From Candidatus Fluviicola riflensis (GTDB lineage: Bacteria > Bacteroidota > Bacteroidia > Flavobacteriales_D > Crocinitomicaceae): a stretch of 64,000 nt of DNA. Location: positions 3,584,641-3,648,640 of the forward strand of contig CP022585.1 of the NCBI GenBank assembly GCA_002243285.1, written 5' to 3'. A program made the position numbers and the translations under genes. The notes under the pieces were generated by a model. It had not been told where the DNA came from and did not search any database. It saw only the letters and a list, made by a program, of their open reading frames with translations. Positions 16,517 through 25,530 of this stretch are shown here, in pieces; position 1 is the first letter of the stretch; every line of letters starts with the position of its first letter.

Positions 16517-17326
16517 ATGCGATCAATCATAGAAGCAGCCTGGGACAATCGGGCATTATTGGAACAAGCCGAAACCCGAAAAGCCATTGAGCACGTAATT
16601 GAAGAACTGGATAAAGGTATTTTGCGCGTGGCCGAACCGATGGATGACGGAACATGGCAGGTAAACGAATGGGTTAAAAAAGCGGTTGTGATGTATTTCC
16701 CAATCCGGAAAATGGAAACCATTGAAGTAGGCCCGTTTGAGTTTCATGATAAAATGGCCTTGAAAAAAGATTACGCAAAACTGGGCGTACGTGTTGTACC
16801 TCATGCGGTTGCGCGCTATGGAGCTTTTGTAGCACCGGGCGTGATCATGATGCCTTCTTATATCAACATTGGAGCTTATGTAGATGGCGGAACCATGGTT
16901 GACACCTGGGCAACCGTAGGTTCATGCGCTCAGATCGGAAAAAATGTTCACCTAAGCGGTGGCGTTGGAATTGGTGGCGTACTGGAACCATTGCAAGCAG
17001 CTCCCGTAATTATCGAAGATGATGCGTTTATCGGTTCACGCTGTATCGTAGTGGAAGGCGTGCGCGTAGGCAAGGAAGCTGTTTTGGGGGCAAATGTCGT
17101 ATTGACACAATCTACAAAGATCATTGATGTAACAGGCGAAAGTCCGGTTGAAACCAAAGGTTATGTCCCTGAACGTTCGGTCGTGATTCCCGGATCATAT
17201 AAAAAGACTTTTCCTGCAGGGGAATACCAGGTGCCTTGTGCGTTGATTATTGGTAAACGTAAAGCTTCGACGGATTTAAAAACGTCGTTGAATGATGCGC
17301 TGCGTGAACATAATGTGGCGGTATAG
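16517..17326 (+). CDS. dapD: 2,3,4,5-tetrahydropyridine-2,6-dicarboxylate N-succinyltransferase
   Basis: The enzyme transfers succinyl from succinyl-CoA to tetrahydrodipicolinate in the succinylase branch of lysine and meso-diaminopimelate synthesis. The 269-residue length is typical. The C-terminal two thirds show left-handed beta-helix hexapeptide repeats (GAYVDGGTMVDTWATVGSCA, then GVGIGGVLEP and EDDAFIGSRC), including the DapD signature with the Asp-Thr-Trp motif. The N-terminal ~90 residues form the helical DapD N-terminal domain. It is monocistronic, with its own TATCTTTG promoter, and is followed by convergent barrel genes. Confidence 0.96.
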   Translation: MRSIIEAAWDNRALLEQAETRKAIEHVIEELDKGILRVAEPMDDGTWQVNEWVKKAVVMYFPIRKMETIEVGPFEFHDKMALKKDYAKLGVRVVPHAVARYGAFVAPGVIMMPSYINIGAYVDGGTMVDTWATVGSCAQIGKNVHLSGGVGIGGVLEPLQAAPVIIEDDAFIGSRCIVVEGVRVGKEAVLGANVVLTQSTKIIDVTGESPVETKGYVPERSVVIPGSYKKTFPAGEYQVPCALIIGKRKASTDLKTSLNDALREHNVAV

Positions 17327-17386
17327 GGTGCTGTAGGCGTGGGACACATCCCGCGCCACAAGCCCGAGCCCGAGCCGACAACATTA

Positions 17387-18022
17387 TCACAATCGAAATG
17401 ACAATCCTGCCGAAATCAATGGTCCGCCCAATCCCAATTCGGCATTGATTCCTATTATCGGGGAAAAGTAATAGCGCATGCCCGCGCTGATGCGAAAAGA
17501 AACGGGGATAACTTCGAAGTCAAGGAAATTGTTGTCTTCTACTTCCACTCCGTTTTCATGCCTTGAGCGAAAACGCGTATTGCTTCCAGCACCAATGCCC
17601 ATGTAAGCATCCAGGTTGGGATTTGAAACGGCAAAGTGGTAATTGAAGCGCAACTGCACTCTTAACCGGCGGTTTTTAGTCTCCACATCTGTATGGGCAG
17701 CATCAAACGAATCAGTAGCACTATTATAAACAGAATCGATTTCGGTGTAACTATTGCGGATAGTCGCATAAATGACGTCAAAACCCAATCCAAATTGGTC
17801 GGCAAGCATGTATTCGCCCCTGAGGCCGAGCGGACCAACACCACGGCTTGTGTAATCAATCACATTCGTTGCATCGCCGGTGTCCCATAGCAAACGGTCC
17901 AAATTTGGCCCTCCGTAATACGAATCTATAATAAAACTTCCTGCGTAATTGGCTTGTGCATTGACGTTTTGTACCAGGAGAACAAGGGAAAACAATATAG
18001 TAATTGATTTTACACGTTGCAT
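17387..18022 (-). CDS. Outer-membrane beta-barrel protein, paralogue 1
   Basis: The 211-residue protein has a signal peptide (about residues 1-22, ending NVNAQA) followed by alternating amphipathic strands (LRGEYMLADQFGLGFDVIY, VQLRFNYHF) and a terminal aromatic strand (ISAGLSFRL), the pattern of a small 8-stranded outer-membrane barrel. It shares the framework GPLGLRGEYM, FNYHF and NLDAYMGIGAG with the protein just upstream at 18105, so the two are paralogues. Only a strong terminator and a few bases separate it from that gene, and I see no consensus -7 element of its own. It may depend on read-through. Confidence 0.78.
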   Translation of the reverse strand: MQRVKSITILFSLVLLVQNVNAQANYAGSFIIDSYYGGPNLDRLLWDTGDATNVIDYTSRGVGPLGLRGEYMLADQFGLGFDVIYATIRNSYTEIDSVYNSATDSFDAAHTDVETKNRRLRVQLRFNYHFAVSNPNLDAYMGIGAGSNTRFRSRHENGVEVEDNNFLDFEVIPVSFRISAGMRYYFSPIIGINAELGLGGPLISAGLSFRL

Positions 18023-18042
18023 AAGCGATGCTTTTATAAAAC

Positions 18043-18076
18043 AAAAAAAGTTGCCTTAAAAATAAGGCAACTTTTA
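18043..18076 (-). terminator. Strong terminator between the two barrel genes
   Basis: An 11-bp stem (AAAGTTGCCTT / AAGGCAACTTT, loop 6 nt) has a seven-T tract on the minus strand. It lies between the stop of the first barrel gene and the start of the second. Confidence 0.9.
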
Positions 18077-18104
18077 TAATATGGGGTGTACTTAAAAGTA
18101 CAAA

Positions 18105-18731
18105 TTAGAATTTGAAAGACAAACCACCGTTAATGATACCACCTTGACCAAAACCGATAGCGAGGTTCAATCCGATATTGTCAGTGAAGAAATAACGCAT
18201 ACCAACACCAACTCTTGAAGCTACAGGAATCAATGATCCGCTTGCTTCGTCTTCGATATAATCAGGGTCAGTTGACGTGAATTTGAAAGAACGGTTAGAA
18301 TAACCTGCACCTACCATGAAATAAGCATCCAGGTTATCGTTACTTTCAAGGAAGTGGTAATTAAACGTAACCATTGCACCGATTTTTTGAGTTTTGAAAG
18401 TGTACTCATAATCTTTATTGTCAAATGAGTCAAACTCTGTATACGTCAAGTTTGTGTTATTGAATCCAAGATCCAAACCAAGACCGATTTTATCAGAAAC
18501 CATGTATTCACCTCTTAAACCCAATGGGCCAAGGCCGTTAATATCAACGTTCTCTTCCGTACCAGAATTCGCATACGCATTTCTGAATACAGTTGCATAA
18601 AGATTCGGGAATCCGTAGTAAACATCAATTAAGATATTTCCTTCTTCTACAGCTTGTGCGCTTGCTGTGCTAGGTTGAATGCAAGCAGCGAAAATCGCCA
18701 AAGCTACACCCGTAATGATTTTTTTAAACAT
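18105..18731 (-). CDS. Outer-membrane beta-barrel protein, paralogue 2
   Basis: The ATG at 18731 is used because it starts a normal signal peptide (MFKKIITGVALAIFAAC, cut after TASAQA) and lies just after the promoter. The 208-residue product has repeated amphipathic strands, a GLGPLGLRGEYMVSDKIGLG segment and a final NGGLSFKF strand, as expected for a small OmpW/OmpX-like barrel. No ligand can be inferred. A TAGTTTTG -7 element lies 30 bp upstream and a strong terminator follows. Confidence 0.8.
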   Translation of the reverse strand: MFKKIITGVALAIFAACIQPSTASAQAVEEGNILIDVYYGFPNLYATVFRNAYANSGTEENVDINGLGPLGLRGEYMVSDKIGLGLDLGFNNTNLTYTEFDSFDNKDYEYTFKTQKIGAMVTFNYHFLESNDNLDAYFMVGAGYSNRSFKFTSTDPDYIEDEASGSLIPVASRVGVGMRYFFTDNIGLNLAIGFGQGGIINGGLSFKF

Positions 18732-18761
18732 ACTCTTTTTATTTAGGTTTATAAAACGGGA

Positions 18762-18769
18762 CAAAACTA
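18762..18769 (-). promoter_or_regulatory. TAGTTTTG -7 element of the barrel gene
   Basis: This matches TAnnTTTG on the minus strand, 30 bp before the ATG at 18731. Confidence 0.6.
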
Positions 18770-18827
18770 GTTAAAAAAAACAGTTTTTAGCATTTTTTTG
18801 CATTTCGCCCAATTGATGTCAACGAGA

Positions 18828-18862
18828 AATCCCGTTGAAAAAAGCTATTTCTCAACGGGATT
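18828..18862 (-). terminator. Hairpin after the aconitase gene
   Basis: An 11-bp inverted repeat (AATCCCGTTGA / TCAACGGGATT, loop 13 nt) lies 28 bp past the aconitase stop. It lacks a good T-tract, so termination is only probable. Confidence 0.5.
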
Positions 18863-18890
18863 CCAGTATCGATGTTATAATCAACTAAGA

Positions 18891-21155
18891 TTACGCCTCT
18901 TGTAATTTAATCAGATTCAGTGCTGAACCAGCCTTAAACCACTCGATTTGCTGCTCATTATAAGTATGATTTAACGAAATAGTTTCACTTGAACCGTCAG
19001 CATGAACCAATTCTAATGTCAATGGTTTACCTGCTGTAAAACCAACCAGATCAATAAAGTTGAAGGTATCATCTTCTCTGATCTTGTCATAATCGGCCTC
19101 ATTTGCAAAGGTCAAACCAAGCATTCCCTGTTTTTTAAGGTTGGTTTCATGGATACGCGCGAATGATTTCACGATTACCGCACAAACTCCTAAATGACGT
19201 GGCTCCATTGCTGCGTGCTCTCGTGATGAACCTTCACCGTAATTATGGTCACCCACAACAATCGAAGGAATGCCTGCTGCTTTATAAGCACGTTGCACCG
19301 CAGGAACTTCGCCCGTAGCGCCGGTCAATTGATTCACAACTTCGTTTGCTTTGCCATTGAATGCATTTTCAGCACCAATTAGCATATTGTTGGAGATGTT
19401 ATCCAAATGTCCGCGGTAACGCAACCATGGACCAGCCATTGAAATATGGTCAGTGGTACATTTACCTTTCGCTTTAATAAGCAATTTGGCACCGGTAATG
19501 TTCATTCCGTTCCAAAGAGGAAACGATTCAAGCAATTGCAAACGCGAAGAATCAGGAGCAACCAATACCTCCACACCACTTCCGTCTGCTGCAGGAGCCT
19601 GGTAACCCGGATCTTCCACATCAAATCCTTTAGTTGGCAACTCATCACCTTTCGGAGGAAGCAATTTTACTGCTTCACCCTTGTCATTTGTTAACGTATC
19701 GGTAAGCGGATTAAACCCAAGGTCACCCGCAATTGCCAACGCAGCCACCATTTCAGGCGATGTTACAAAAGCGTGTGTATTCGGATTGCCATCTGCCCGT
19801 TTTGAGAAATTACGGTTAAACGAGTGAACAATGGTGTTTTTCTCTTGTTTTTCGGCTCCGGCACGATCCCATTGTCCGATGCACGGCCCACATGCGTTGG
19901 TAAATACTTTCGTACCCATTTTTTCGAAAGTCGCAATGATGCCATCGCGCTCTATAGTATAACGCACCTGTTCCGATCCCGGATTAATCCCGAATTCAGC
20001 TTTTGGTGTGATCCCATGCGCTACTGCCTGCTCAACAATTGAAGCCGCACGCGACATATCTTCATAGGAAGAGTTGGTACATGAACCAATTAATCCCCAC
20101 TCTACTTTAGTAGGCCAGCCGTTCGCTGCAGCTTCCGCTTTCATTCTGGAAACAGGTGTTCCGCGATCCGGTGTAAAAGGACCATTAATATGTGGTTCCA
20201 ATGTATTCAGATCGATTTCAATTACCTGATCGAAATAAGCTTCCGGATTTGCGTAGACTTCCGTATCACCGGTTAAGTGCTCGGCAATCTGATCAGCCAA
20301 TGCGACAACATCCGCACGACCAGTAGCCGTAAGGTAACGACGCATTGAATCATCGTAACCGAATGTTGAAGTGGTAGCACCGATTTCGGCACCCATATTA
20401 CAAATCGTTCCTTTTCCGGTACAAGAAAGCGAGATTGCTCCGTCACCGAAATATTCAACGATAGCACCTGTTCCACCTTTTACGGTAAGAATGTCTGCTA
20501 CTTTTAAGATCACATCTTTTGCCGAAGTCCAGCCGTTTAAAGTTCCGGTTAGTTTCACACCGATCAGTTTCGGGAATTTCAACTCCCAGGCCATTCCGGC
20601 CATTACATCCACTGCATCGGCTCCACCAACACCAACAGCTACCATTCCGAGTCCGCCGGCATTTACCGTGTGTGAATCCGTTCCGATCATCATTCCACCC
20701 GGAAACGCGTAGTTTTCCAACACTACCTGGTGAATGATCCCTGCGCCCGGTTTCCAGAATCCAATACCGTATTTATTAGAGATAGACGACAGGAAGTTAA
20801 ATACTTCATTGTTTTCGTTGAGTGAGCGCTGTAAATCTGCAGAGGCACCGATTTTCGCCTGGATCAGGTGATCGGCATGCACTGTTGAGGGCACGGCTAC
20901 CCGTTTTTTACCAGCTTGCATAAACTGCAACAATGCCATTTGAGCAGTTGCGTCCTGCATGGCTACACGATCCGGAGCAAAGTCCACGTATGATTTTCCA
21001 CGCTCATAGGCTTGTGAAGCATTTCCTTCCCACAAGTGTGTGTACAAAATTTTCTCGGTAAGTGTAAGCGGGCGGCCTACAATTTCACGAGCTGCTGCCA
21101 CGCGCTCAGGGAAAGCTGCGTAGACTTTTCGAATCATATCTAAATCGAAAACCAT
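18891..21155 (-). CDS. acn: Aconitate hydratase, mitochondrial type
   Basis: The TCA-cycle enzyme interconverts citrate and isocitrate with a 4Fe-4S cluster. The ATG at 21155 gives the family N-terminus [19 protein letters not shown] and 754 residues, the usual length for this type; the frame 16 codons longer is rejected. Cluster ligands are in GSCTNS (C near residue 358) and [12 protein letters not shown] (C near 421 and 424). The C-terminal swivel domain contains the family motif [20 protein letters not shown]. It stands alone between a barrel gene and a divergent secreted protein. Confidence 0.95.
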   Translation of the reverse strand: MVFDLDMIRKVYAAFPERVAAAREIVGRPLTLTEKILYTHLWEGNASQAYERGKSYVDFAPDRVAMQDATAQMALLQFMQAGKKRVAVPSTVHADHLIQAKIGASADLQRSLNENNEVFNFLSSISNKYGIGFWKPGAGIIHQVVLENYAFPGGMMIGTDSHTVNAGGLGMVAVGVGGADAVDVMAGMAWELKFPKLIGVKLTGTLNGWTSAKDVILKVADILTVKGGTGAIVEYFGDGAISLSCTGKGTICNMGAEIGATTSTFGYDDSMRRYLTATGRADVVALADQIAEHLTGDTEVYANPEAYFDQVIEIDLNTLEPHINGPFTPDRGTPVSRMKAEAAANGWPTKVEWGLIGSCTNSSYEDMSRAASIVEQAVAHGITPKAEFGINPGSEQVRYTIERDGIIATFEKMGTKVFTNACGPCIGQWDRAGAEKQEKNTIVHSFNRNFSKRADGNPNTHAFVTSPEMVAALAIAGDLGFNPLTDTLTNDKGEAVKLLPPKGDELPTKGFDVEDPGYQAPAADGSGVEVLVAPDSSRLQLLESFPLWNGMNITGAKLLIKAKGKCTTDHISMAGPWLRYRGHLDNISNNMLIGAENAFNGKANEVVNQLTGATGEVPAVQRAYKAAGIPSIVVGDHNYGEGSSREHAAMEPRHLGVCAVIVKSFARIHETNLKKQGMLGLTFANEADYDKIREDDTFNFIDLVGFTAGKPLTLELVHADGSSETISLNHTYNEQQIEWFKAGSALNLIKLQEA

Positions 21156-21410
21156 AAAAATTGAAGTTATATTAACATTTGTTCGACGCGCGAATTTACG
21201 CAAAAGTTATGGAAAAGGGAAGGCATTACTCCACTATTCAAAACGATTCCAAATAAAAAGCGGTTGAACGAAATAATCGCTGTCTTTTATAGAATCCTTC
21301 ACAGAGGTCGTTTGAAGGATTTAAACGACTCAACATGAAAAGGAATTCTATCTTTGAGCTGTAAAATGGTGTTCTTAAGAATCCAACACACCATTGAAAT
21401 CCATTCTATT

Positions 21411-21893
21411 ATGAAAAAACTATTACTACTGATCACCGGCATGCTGGTCTTTAATGCATTTGGCCAGATCGGCTTTAAAACACGTCTTATTCAAATTCAG
21501 GAAGACATTGCTTTCAATGCCAACCTTCAGACTGTTTCAAAACACATGAAGAAAGAAGGGTATACTCCCGAAAAAAAAGAAAAATCAGACAGCGGTTCCG
21601 AATTCGCATTCAAAGGCGGTGATTACAGCCCTGATTTTTATTTCTACTACCATACAGACAAACAATTGATCACTAGTGTTGGTTACGATTCACCGCAACA
21701 ATACTACCAATGCGTTGCCGAATTGCGGGAAAACGGATTTACCGTTCTATCGAGCAAAAAAGAAATGAACGACAACAATGTGGAAGTAACTATAGAAAAC
21801 TGGGGAAAACCGGGCTACATCTACCAATACACAACCGATCCGCGACGCAGCTCTATTCAATTGGTTACCGCCATTTCGGAGCTTCATGACTAG
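21411..21893 (+). CDS. Small secreted protein of unknown function
   Basis: The start is the ATG at 21411, giving a signal peptide MKKLLLLITGMLVFNAFGQ. The longer frame has no plausible leader. The mature protein, about 140 residues, is soluble, with a Lys/Glu/Tyr-rich region and two short alpha-beta units (YTPEKKEKSDSGSEFAFKG, then YQCVAELRENGFTVLSSKKE) that could be a PepSY- or DUF-type fold. I do not recognise a family. It is monocistronic, upstream of the ribosomal protein operon. Confidence 0.68.
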   Translation: MKKLLLLITGMLVFNAFGQIGFKTRLIQIQEDIAFNANLQTVSKHMKKEGYTPEKKEKSDSGSEFAFKGGDYSPDFYFYYHTDKQLITSVGYDSPQQYYQCVAELRENGFTVLSSKKEMNDNNVEVTIENWGKPGYIYQYTTDPRRSSIQLVTAISELHD

Positions 21894-21963
21894 GAAAGTA
21901 CTTTAACAAGTGATTTCGAGCTACTTTTCGTTGCAAAGTCGTTCAATGAAACGATTTTATCAT

Positions 21964-21971
21964 TACCTTTG
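21964..21971 (+). promoter_or_regulatory. TACCTTTG -7 element of the rpsF operon
   Basis: This matches TAnnTTTG, 57 bp before the rpsF ATG. The leader begins with a small hairpin (CCTGTTC at 21976-21982 with GAACAGG at 21991-21997). Whether it is an S6:S18 autoregulatory leader cannot be judged here. Confidence 0.7.
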
Positions 21972-22028
21972 CGCCCCTGTTCCATGAGTTGAACAGGAAT
22001 TAGTTATTAATAAACAAAACGTTTAATT

Positions 22029-22382
22029 ATGAATTCTTACGAAACTGTTTTCATTCTTACTCCCGTTTTGTCTGAAGATCAGGCAAAGGAAGCAGTGCAA
22101 AAGTACGAAAGCGATTTGGCGTCATTCGGCGGTAAATTAAAGCACTCAGAGAATTGGGGCCTAAAGAAATTGGCTTACCCTATTCAGAAAAAAACAACCG
22201 GATTCTACTTCATGTTTGATTTTGAAGCAGAAGGAACTGTAATCGCAGATTTGGAATTGGCAATGAAACGCGACGAGCGTATCATGCGTTTCCTTACAGT
22301 GAAAATGGACCAACACCACGCTGCGTATGCTGAGAAGCGTCGCAAAAAAATGGGTGCAGCTGTTGCTCCGGTTGAAGCTTAA
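22029..22382 (+). CDS. rpsF: 30S ribosomal protein S6
   Basis: The 117-residue protein is the S6 component of the small-subunit platform, which binds S18 and 16S rRNA. The ferredoxin-like fold is recognisable from MNSYETVFILTPVLSEDQ, the HSENWGLKKLAYPIQKKTTG segment and RDERIMRFLTVKMD. A short Ala/Val tail follows. It is the first gene of the rpsF-rpsR-rplI operon, with a 24-bp gap to rpsR. Confidence 0.97.
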   Translation: MNSYETVFILTPVLSEDQAKEAVQKYESDLASFGGKLKHSENWGLKKLAYPIQKKTTGFYFMFDFEAEGTVIADLELAMKRDERIMRFLTVKMDQHHAAYAEKRRKKMGAAVAPVEA

Positions 22383-22406
22383 TCATTTACTTAAAAAAGA
22401 ACGAAC

Positions 22407-22670
22407 ATGTCACAAAACGATATTCGCTATCTGACCCCGATTAACATCGAGATCAAAAAAGACAAATACTGCCGTTTCAAGAAAAGCGGTATTAAATTCA
22501 TCGACTACAAAGACGCTACTTTCTTGTTGCGTTTGGTGAATGAGCAAGGTAAAATCTTACCTCGTCGTATCACAGGAACTTCTGCGAAATACCAGAAGAA
22601 AGTAAACAAAGCTATTAAACGTGCTCGTCACCTGGCAATTTTGCCTTACGTTGGCGATATGTTGAAATAG
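22407..22670 (+). CDS. rpsR: 30S ribosomal protein S18
   Basis: The 87-residue basic protein is the S6 partner in the 30S subunit. Visible family features are the [15 protein letters not shown] block, [19 protein letters not shown] and [14 protein letters not shown] near the C-terminus. It lies between rpsF and rplI in the conserved order. Confidence 0.97.
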   Translation: MSQNDIRYLTPINIEIKKDKYCRFKKSGIKFIDYKDATFLLRLVNEQGKILPRRITGTSAKYQKKVNKAIKRARHLAILPYVGDMLK

Positions 22671-22701
22671 TCAGTAGTTGAATTTAAAATGACAAGAAAT
22701 C

Positions 22702-23148
22702 ATGGAAGTAATTCTTAAGAAAAATATTGACAAATTAGGTTACAAAGATGATGTTGTAACTGTAAAGCCTGGTTACGGTCGTAACTTCTTGATTCCTCAA
22801 GGGTACGCAACTTTGGCAACGGCTTCTGCGAAAAAAGCGCACGAAGACATGATGAAACAACGTTCTCACAAAGAATCCAAAGTAGTAGCAGAAGCAGAAG
22901 CGATCGCAGCGAAATTGGCTGAAACAGTGGTTACTATTGGTACCAAAGTTGGTGAAAACGGAAAAATCTTCGGTTCGGTAAATACTGTTCAATTGTCTGA
23001 AGCATTGAAAAAAGCAGGTTTCGATATCGATCGTAAAGCACTTAAAATCAAAGACGAGCCAATCAAAGAAGTTGGAACGTACGAAGCTGAGGCTAACTTG
23101 CACAAAGGTGTGAAGCCGATGTTCAAATTTGAAGTTGTAGGAGAATAA
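22702..23148 (+). CDS. rplI: 50S ribosomal protein L9
   Basis: The 148-residue protein has the L9 N-terminal rRNA-binding domain (KNIDKLGYKDDVVTVKPGYG, then NFLIPQGYA), a long connecting helix and a C-terminal domain. It is the last gene of the operon, closed by a strong terminator. Confidence 0.97.
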   Translation: MEVILKKNIDKLGYKDDVVTVKPGYGRNFLIPQGYATLATASAKKAHEDMMKQRSHKESKVVAEAEAIAAKLAETVVTIGTKVGENGKIFGSVNTVQLSEALKKAGFDIDRKALKIKDEPIKEVGTYEAEANLHKGVKPMFKFEVVGE

Positions 23149-23171
23149 TTCCGAAACGACATAATTTTTTA

Positions 23172-23207
23172 AACGCCCGTTTACAATGTAGACGGGCGTT
23201 TTTTTGT
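23172..23207 (+). terminator. Terminator of the rpsF-rpsR-rplI operon
   Basis: A 13-bp stem with one G-T pair (23172-23184 with 23188-23200, loop 3 nt) is followed by seven T residues, 23 bp after the rplI stop. Confidence 0.93.
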
Positions 23208-23354
23208 TTGGAGAAATTCGGGTTGATTCAACACAGGTAATATTGCAAATTGGCACATCAAATAACTACCCGTAAATTCGCAATATTACGTGCGTTTTTT
23301 GGTATTGATTATTGGTATGTAACCAACAACGCCGGTTTTTCGTTCTAAATATCT

Positions 23355-24761
23355 ATGAAACAATCAATACTAATCGTTCTACTGGTTTTATCTCACTACT
23401 GCCTGGGCCAACCAACTACACTGCATGCGCTTAAAACCATGAAATTGGTAACTGCCGACAGTTATTCCTTTTACATGGATGAAACGCCGGTTACTTATCA
23501 GGATTTGTATACGTATGTCAATGCCGGTGGACAAAAAAATGCCTACTGGAACTATACTTCCTATAACATTCCAGTCCAACCCGTAACCGGAATTACCTGG
23601 CATTACGCAGTCGATTATTGCAACTGGCGCAGTCGCTGTGAAAATCTGACTCCTGTTTACAGCAAAACCGATTCGCTGGATAAATGGGGGTATCCTGTTT
23701 TCAAAACGGATATCAATGCCAACGGTTATCGCCTTCCGACAGCTACCGAATTTGAATTTGCAGCAACAGGCGGAAAGCCAATTCATTATCCGTGGGGAGA
23801 TGATTTCCACGATTCACTTGCCAATTATGATACTGACCGCGGACATCAATCAACCGAATGGTGGCGATTGGCACCCGTGAAATCACAATACTGCAATGCT
23901 TTTGGTTTGTACAATATGTGCGGCAATAACTGGCATTGGTGCCACGATTGGAAAGGCGATTCGGCCAACGTGAAAAACCTGAAAGGCGGTTCCTGGGGAA
24001 CGGTAAATCCTGAATTGCTTTATTCCGATTATACATCGTGGAGTACGCCAGGAAACTACAATTACGACATTGGTTTTCGTTGTGTCAGAATGAGTGAATC
24101 TGTTACCGATTCTATGGTTGCCATCGACACAAATGCTACTCACACTTTTTATGCGACTTTGTATTCAACGCTCAGCAAACCACTAACGAATTTCTACGAT
24201 ACTGTTTTCAAACAACGACTCGCACAATTTCTAAGCGATAATTATCCGGAAAGCATTTATTTCAAGATGAAAGTCGATGAACAATTCGTTCTCACACCTT
24301 ATCAAATTGCGGATATCCTGGTGGAATCGTGTAAGAAAAACAACATCAATCCGCTGTTCTTAACAGCCATTATGATTTCGGAAAGTGGATTCGGGACTGT
24401 TTCCTTCCCGCGCTGGTTTAACAGTCCAATGGCGTATCACTGGCAAAACAAACTGATGGTAAACGGTTTGCCGGTCTATGAATCGATGCCGGGGAAACGC
24501 AATCGCAAATACAAAACGCTCAACGACGGATTCAATGCGTTCTGTAAGGGCATTCGCAGGGAATTGTATTACAAAGCAGCAAAGAAAAACCTCGATTCGT
24601 TTCATATGATTTACGTTGGTTATCGTGCTGATGAATGGATGAACACCCTGGCCCGCGTTTACAGAGACGTGGCCGGAATTCGGTTTGAGGCAACTATTCC
24701 CGCAACCGATGCAGGTACATATATCTATGCTGATTGGCCCACGATCAGAAAACAATACTGA
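23355..24761 (+). CDS. Secreted FGE/SUMF1-like domain fused to a lysozyme/glucosaminidase-like domain
   Basis: A signal peptide (MKQSILIVLLVLSHYCLG) is followed by a formylglycine-generating-enzyme (SUMF1-type C-lectin) fold over residues ~25-250. It shows MDETPVTYQDL, GYRLPTATEFEFAATGG, YPWGDD, YNMCGNNWHWCHDW, GGSW and the closing IGFRCVR motif, as in GldJ/GldK-type lipoproteins. Residues ~300-450 resemble a glucosaminidase or Bax-like lysozyme fold: NNINPLFLTAIMISESGFGT has the helix with catalytic-type Glu, then FNSPMAYHW and LNDGFNAFCKGI. I infer a periplasmic peptidoglycan-binding or -cleaving protein. The fusion is unusual and neither activity is proven. Confidence 0.72.
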   Translation: MKQSILIVLLVLSHYCLGQPTTLHALKTMKLVTADSYSFYMDETPVTYQDLYTYVNAGGQKNAYWNYTSYNIPVQPVTGITWHYAVDYCNWRSRCENLTPVYSKTDSLDKWGYPVFKTDINANGYRLPTATEFEFAATGGKPIHYPWGDDFHDSLANYDTDRGHQSTEWWRLAPVKSQYCNAFGLYNMCGNNWHWCHDWKGDSANVKNLKGGSWGTVNPELLYSDYTSWSTPGNYNYDIGFRCVRMSESVTDSMVAIDTNATHTFYATLYSTLSKPLTNFYDTVFKQRLAQFLSDNYPESIYFKMKVDEQFVLTPYQIADILVESCKKNNINPLFLTAIMISESGFGTVSFPRWFNSPMAYHWQNKLMVNGLPVYESMPGKRNRKYKTLNDGFNAFCKGIRRELYYKAAKKNLDSFHMIYVGYRADEWMNTLARVYRDVAGIRFEATIPATDAGTYIYADWPTIRKQY

Positions 24762-24831
24762 TTCATTGTTGTAACCGCTAATTCAGTATTTTTATCGTGA
24801 ATTCAGTTTTCACATAAAGAAACCGCACAGG

Positions 24832-25326
24832 ATGAAGCACTTTTTTTTAATCGTAGGAACAACTCTTTTATTGGCCGCTTGTGGTGAAACGCCTGAAGTG
24901 CAAAAAGAACCGAAAGCCGAAGAGCCGGAAACCATGAACGCGAAATTCGACCCGAAACTGGCTGAGAAACTGGGCGCGGATGATTACGGGATGAAAAATT
25001 ATGTGATGGCGTTTTTAAAAGTCGGCCCCACTCGTGATCAGGATAGCACAACTGCAGCCCAAATTCAACGAGCACACCTCAATAATATCAACCGTTTGGT
25101 GGCGGAGAAAAAAATGATCGTGGCCGGACCTTTTTTGGATGACACCGATATTCGCGGCATTTTCATTTTCAATGTCGCTACAATAGAAGAGGCCGAGGCA
25201 TTAACACTCACAGATCCGGCTGTAAAATCGGGCCGGTTGATCATGGAATTACATCCTTGGTACGGAAGTGCAGCGTTGATTGAAATTCCTGCATTGCACA
25301 AAAAGGTTTCGCGGAACGAGATATAG
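24832..25326 (+). CDS. Lipoprotein with YciI-like domain
   Basis: The lipobox LLAAC and signal peptide (residues 1-18) predict a membrane-anchored lipoprotein of 164 residues, followed by a Glu/Pro/Lys-rich linker. Residues ~55-145 match the YCII (dimeric alpha-beta barrel) fold: MAFLKVGPTRDQ, AHLNNINRLVAEKKMIVAGP, IRGIFIFNVATIEEAEAL, and the closing HPWYGS. YciI-like proteins are small putative enzymes, usually cytoplasmic, so a lipoprotein version is slightly unusual. It may follow the upstream FGE gene in one transcript (70-bp gap). Confidence 0.75.
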   Translation: MKHFFLIVGTTLLLAACGETPEVQKEPKAEEPETMNAKFDPKLAEKLGADDYGMKNYVMAFLKVGPTRDQDSTTAAQIQRAHLNNINRLVAEKKMIVAGPFLDDTDIRGIFIFNVATIEEAEALTLTDPAVKSGRLIMELHPWYGSAALIEIPALHKKVSRNEI

Positions 25327-25513
25327 AACCAATTGTCATTTTTACCCAAATCGATCTGTTTCTCTTCACACCAAGTGGTACTAATCTCATATTCTGAAAT
25401 TTAGTTAAAATCGATCTACCACAAAAAAAGTCTTTCTAATGGCTTCCTTCGGCTGGCGGGCCTTTGTCGGTGTTTTGTCGGCATTAAACACAACCATTTC
25501 TGCAACACACAAG
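25327..25513. other. Intergenic region upstream of the T9SS protein gene
   Basis: A 187-bp AT-rich gap with no gene; I see no strong hairpin in it. Confidence 0.4.
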
Positions 25514-25521
25514 TACTTTTG
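25514..25521 (+). promoter_or_regulatory. TACTTTTG -7 element of the T9SS protein gene
   Basis: This matches TAnnTTTG, 9 bp before the ATG at 25531. It rules out the in-frame GTG at 25519 as start. Confidence 0.65.
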
Positions 25522-25530
25522 TGCCCAAAA

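Noticed and set aside
21976..21997. S6:S18 ribosomal leader motif before rpsF
   Set aside because: A 7-bp leader hairpin is present, but I could not match it to the known protein-binding leader.
24803..25075. 90-codon minus-strand frame over the YciI lipoprotein
   Set aside because: Its sequence reads as the complement of a well-matched domain and has no signal or motif.
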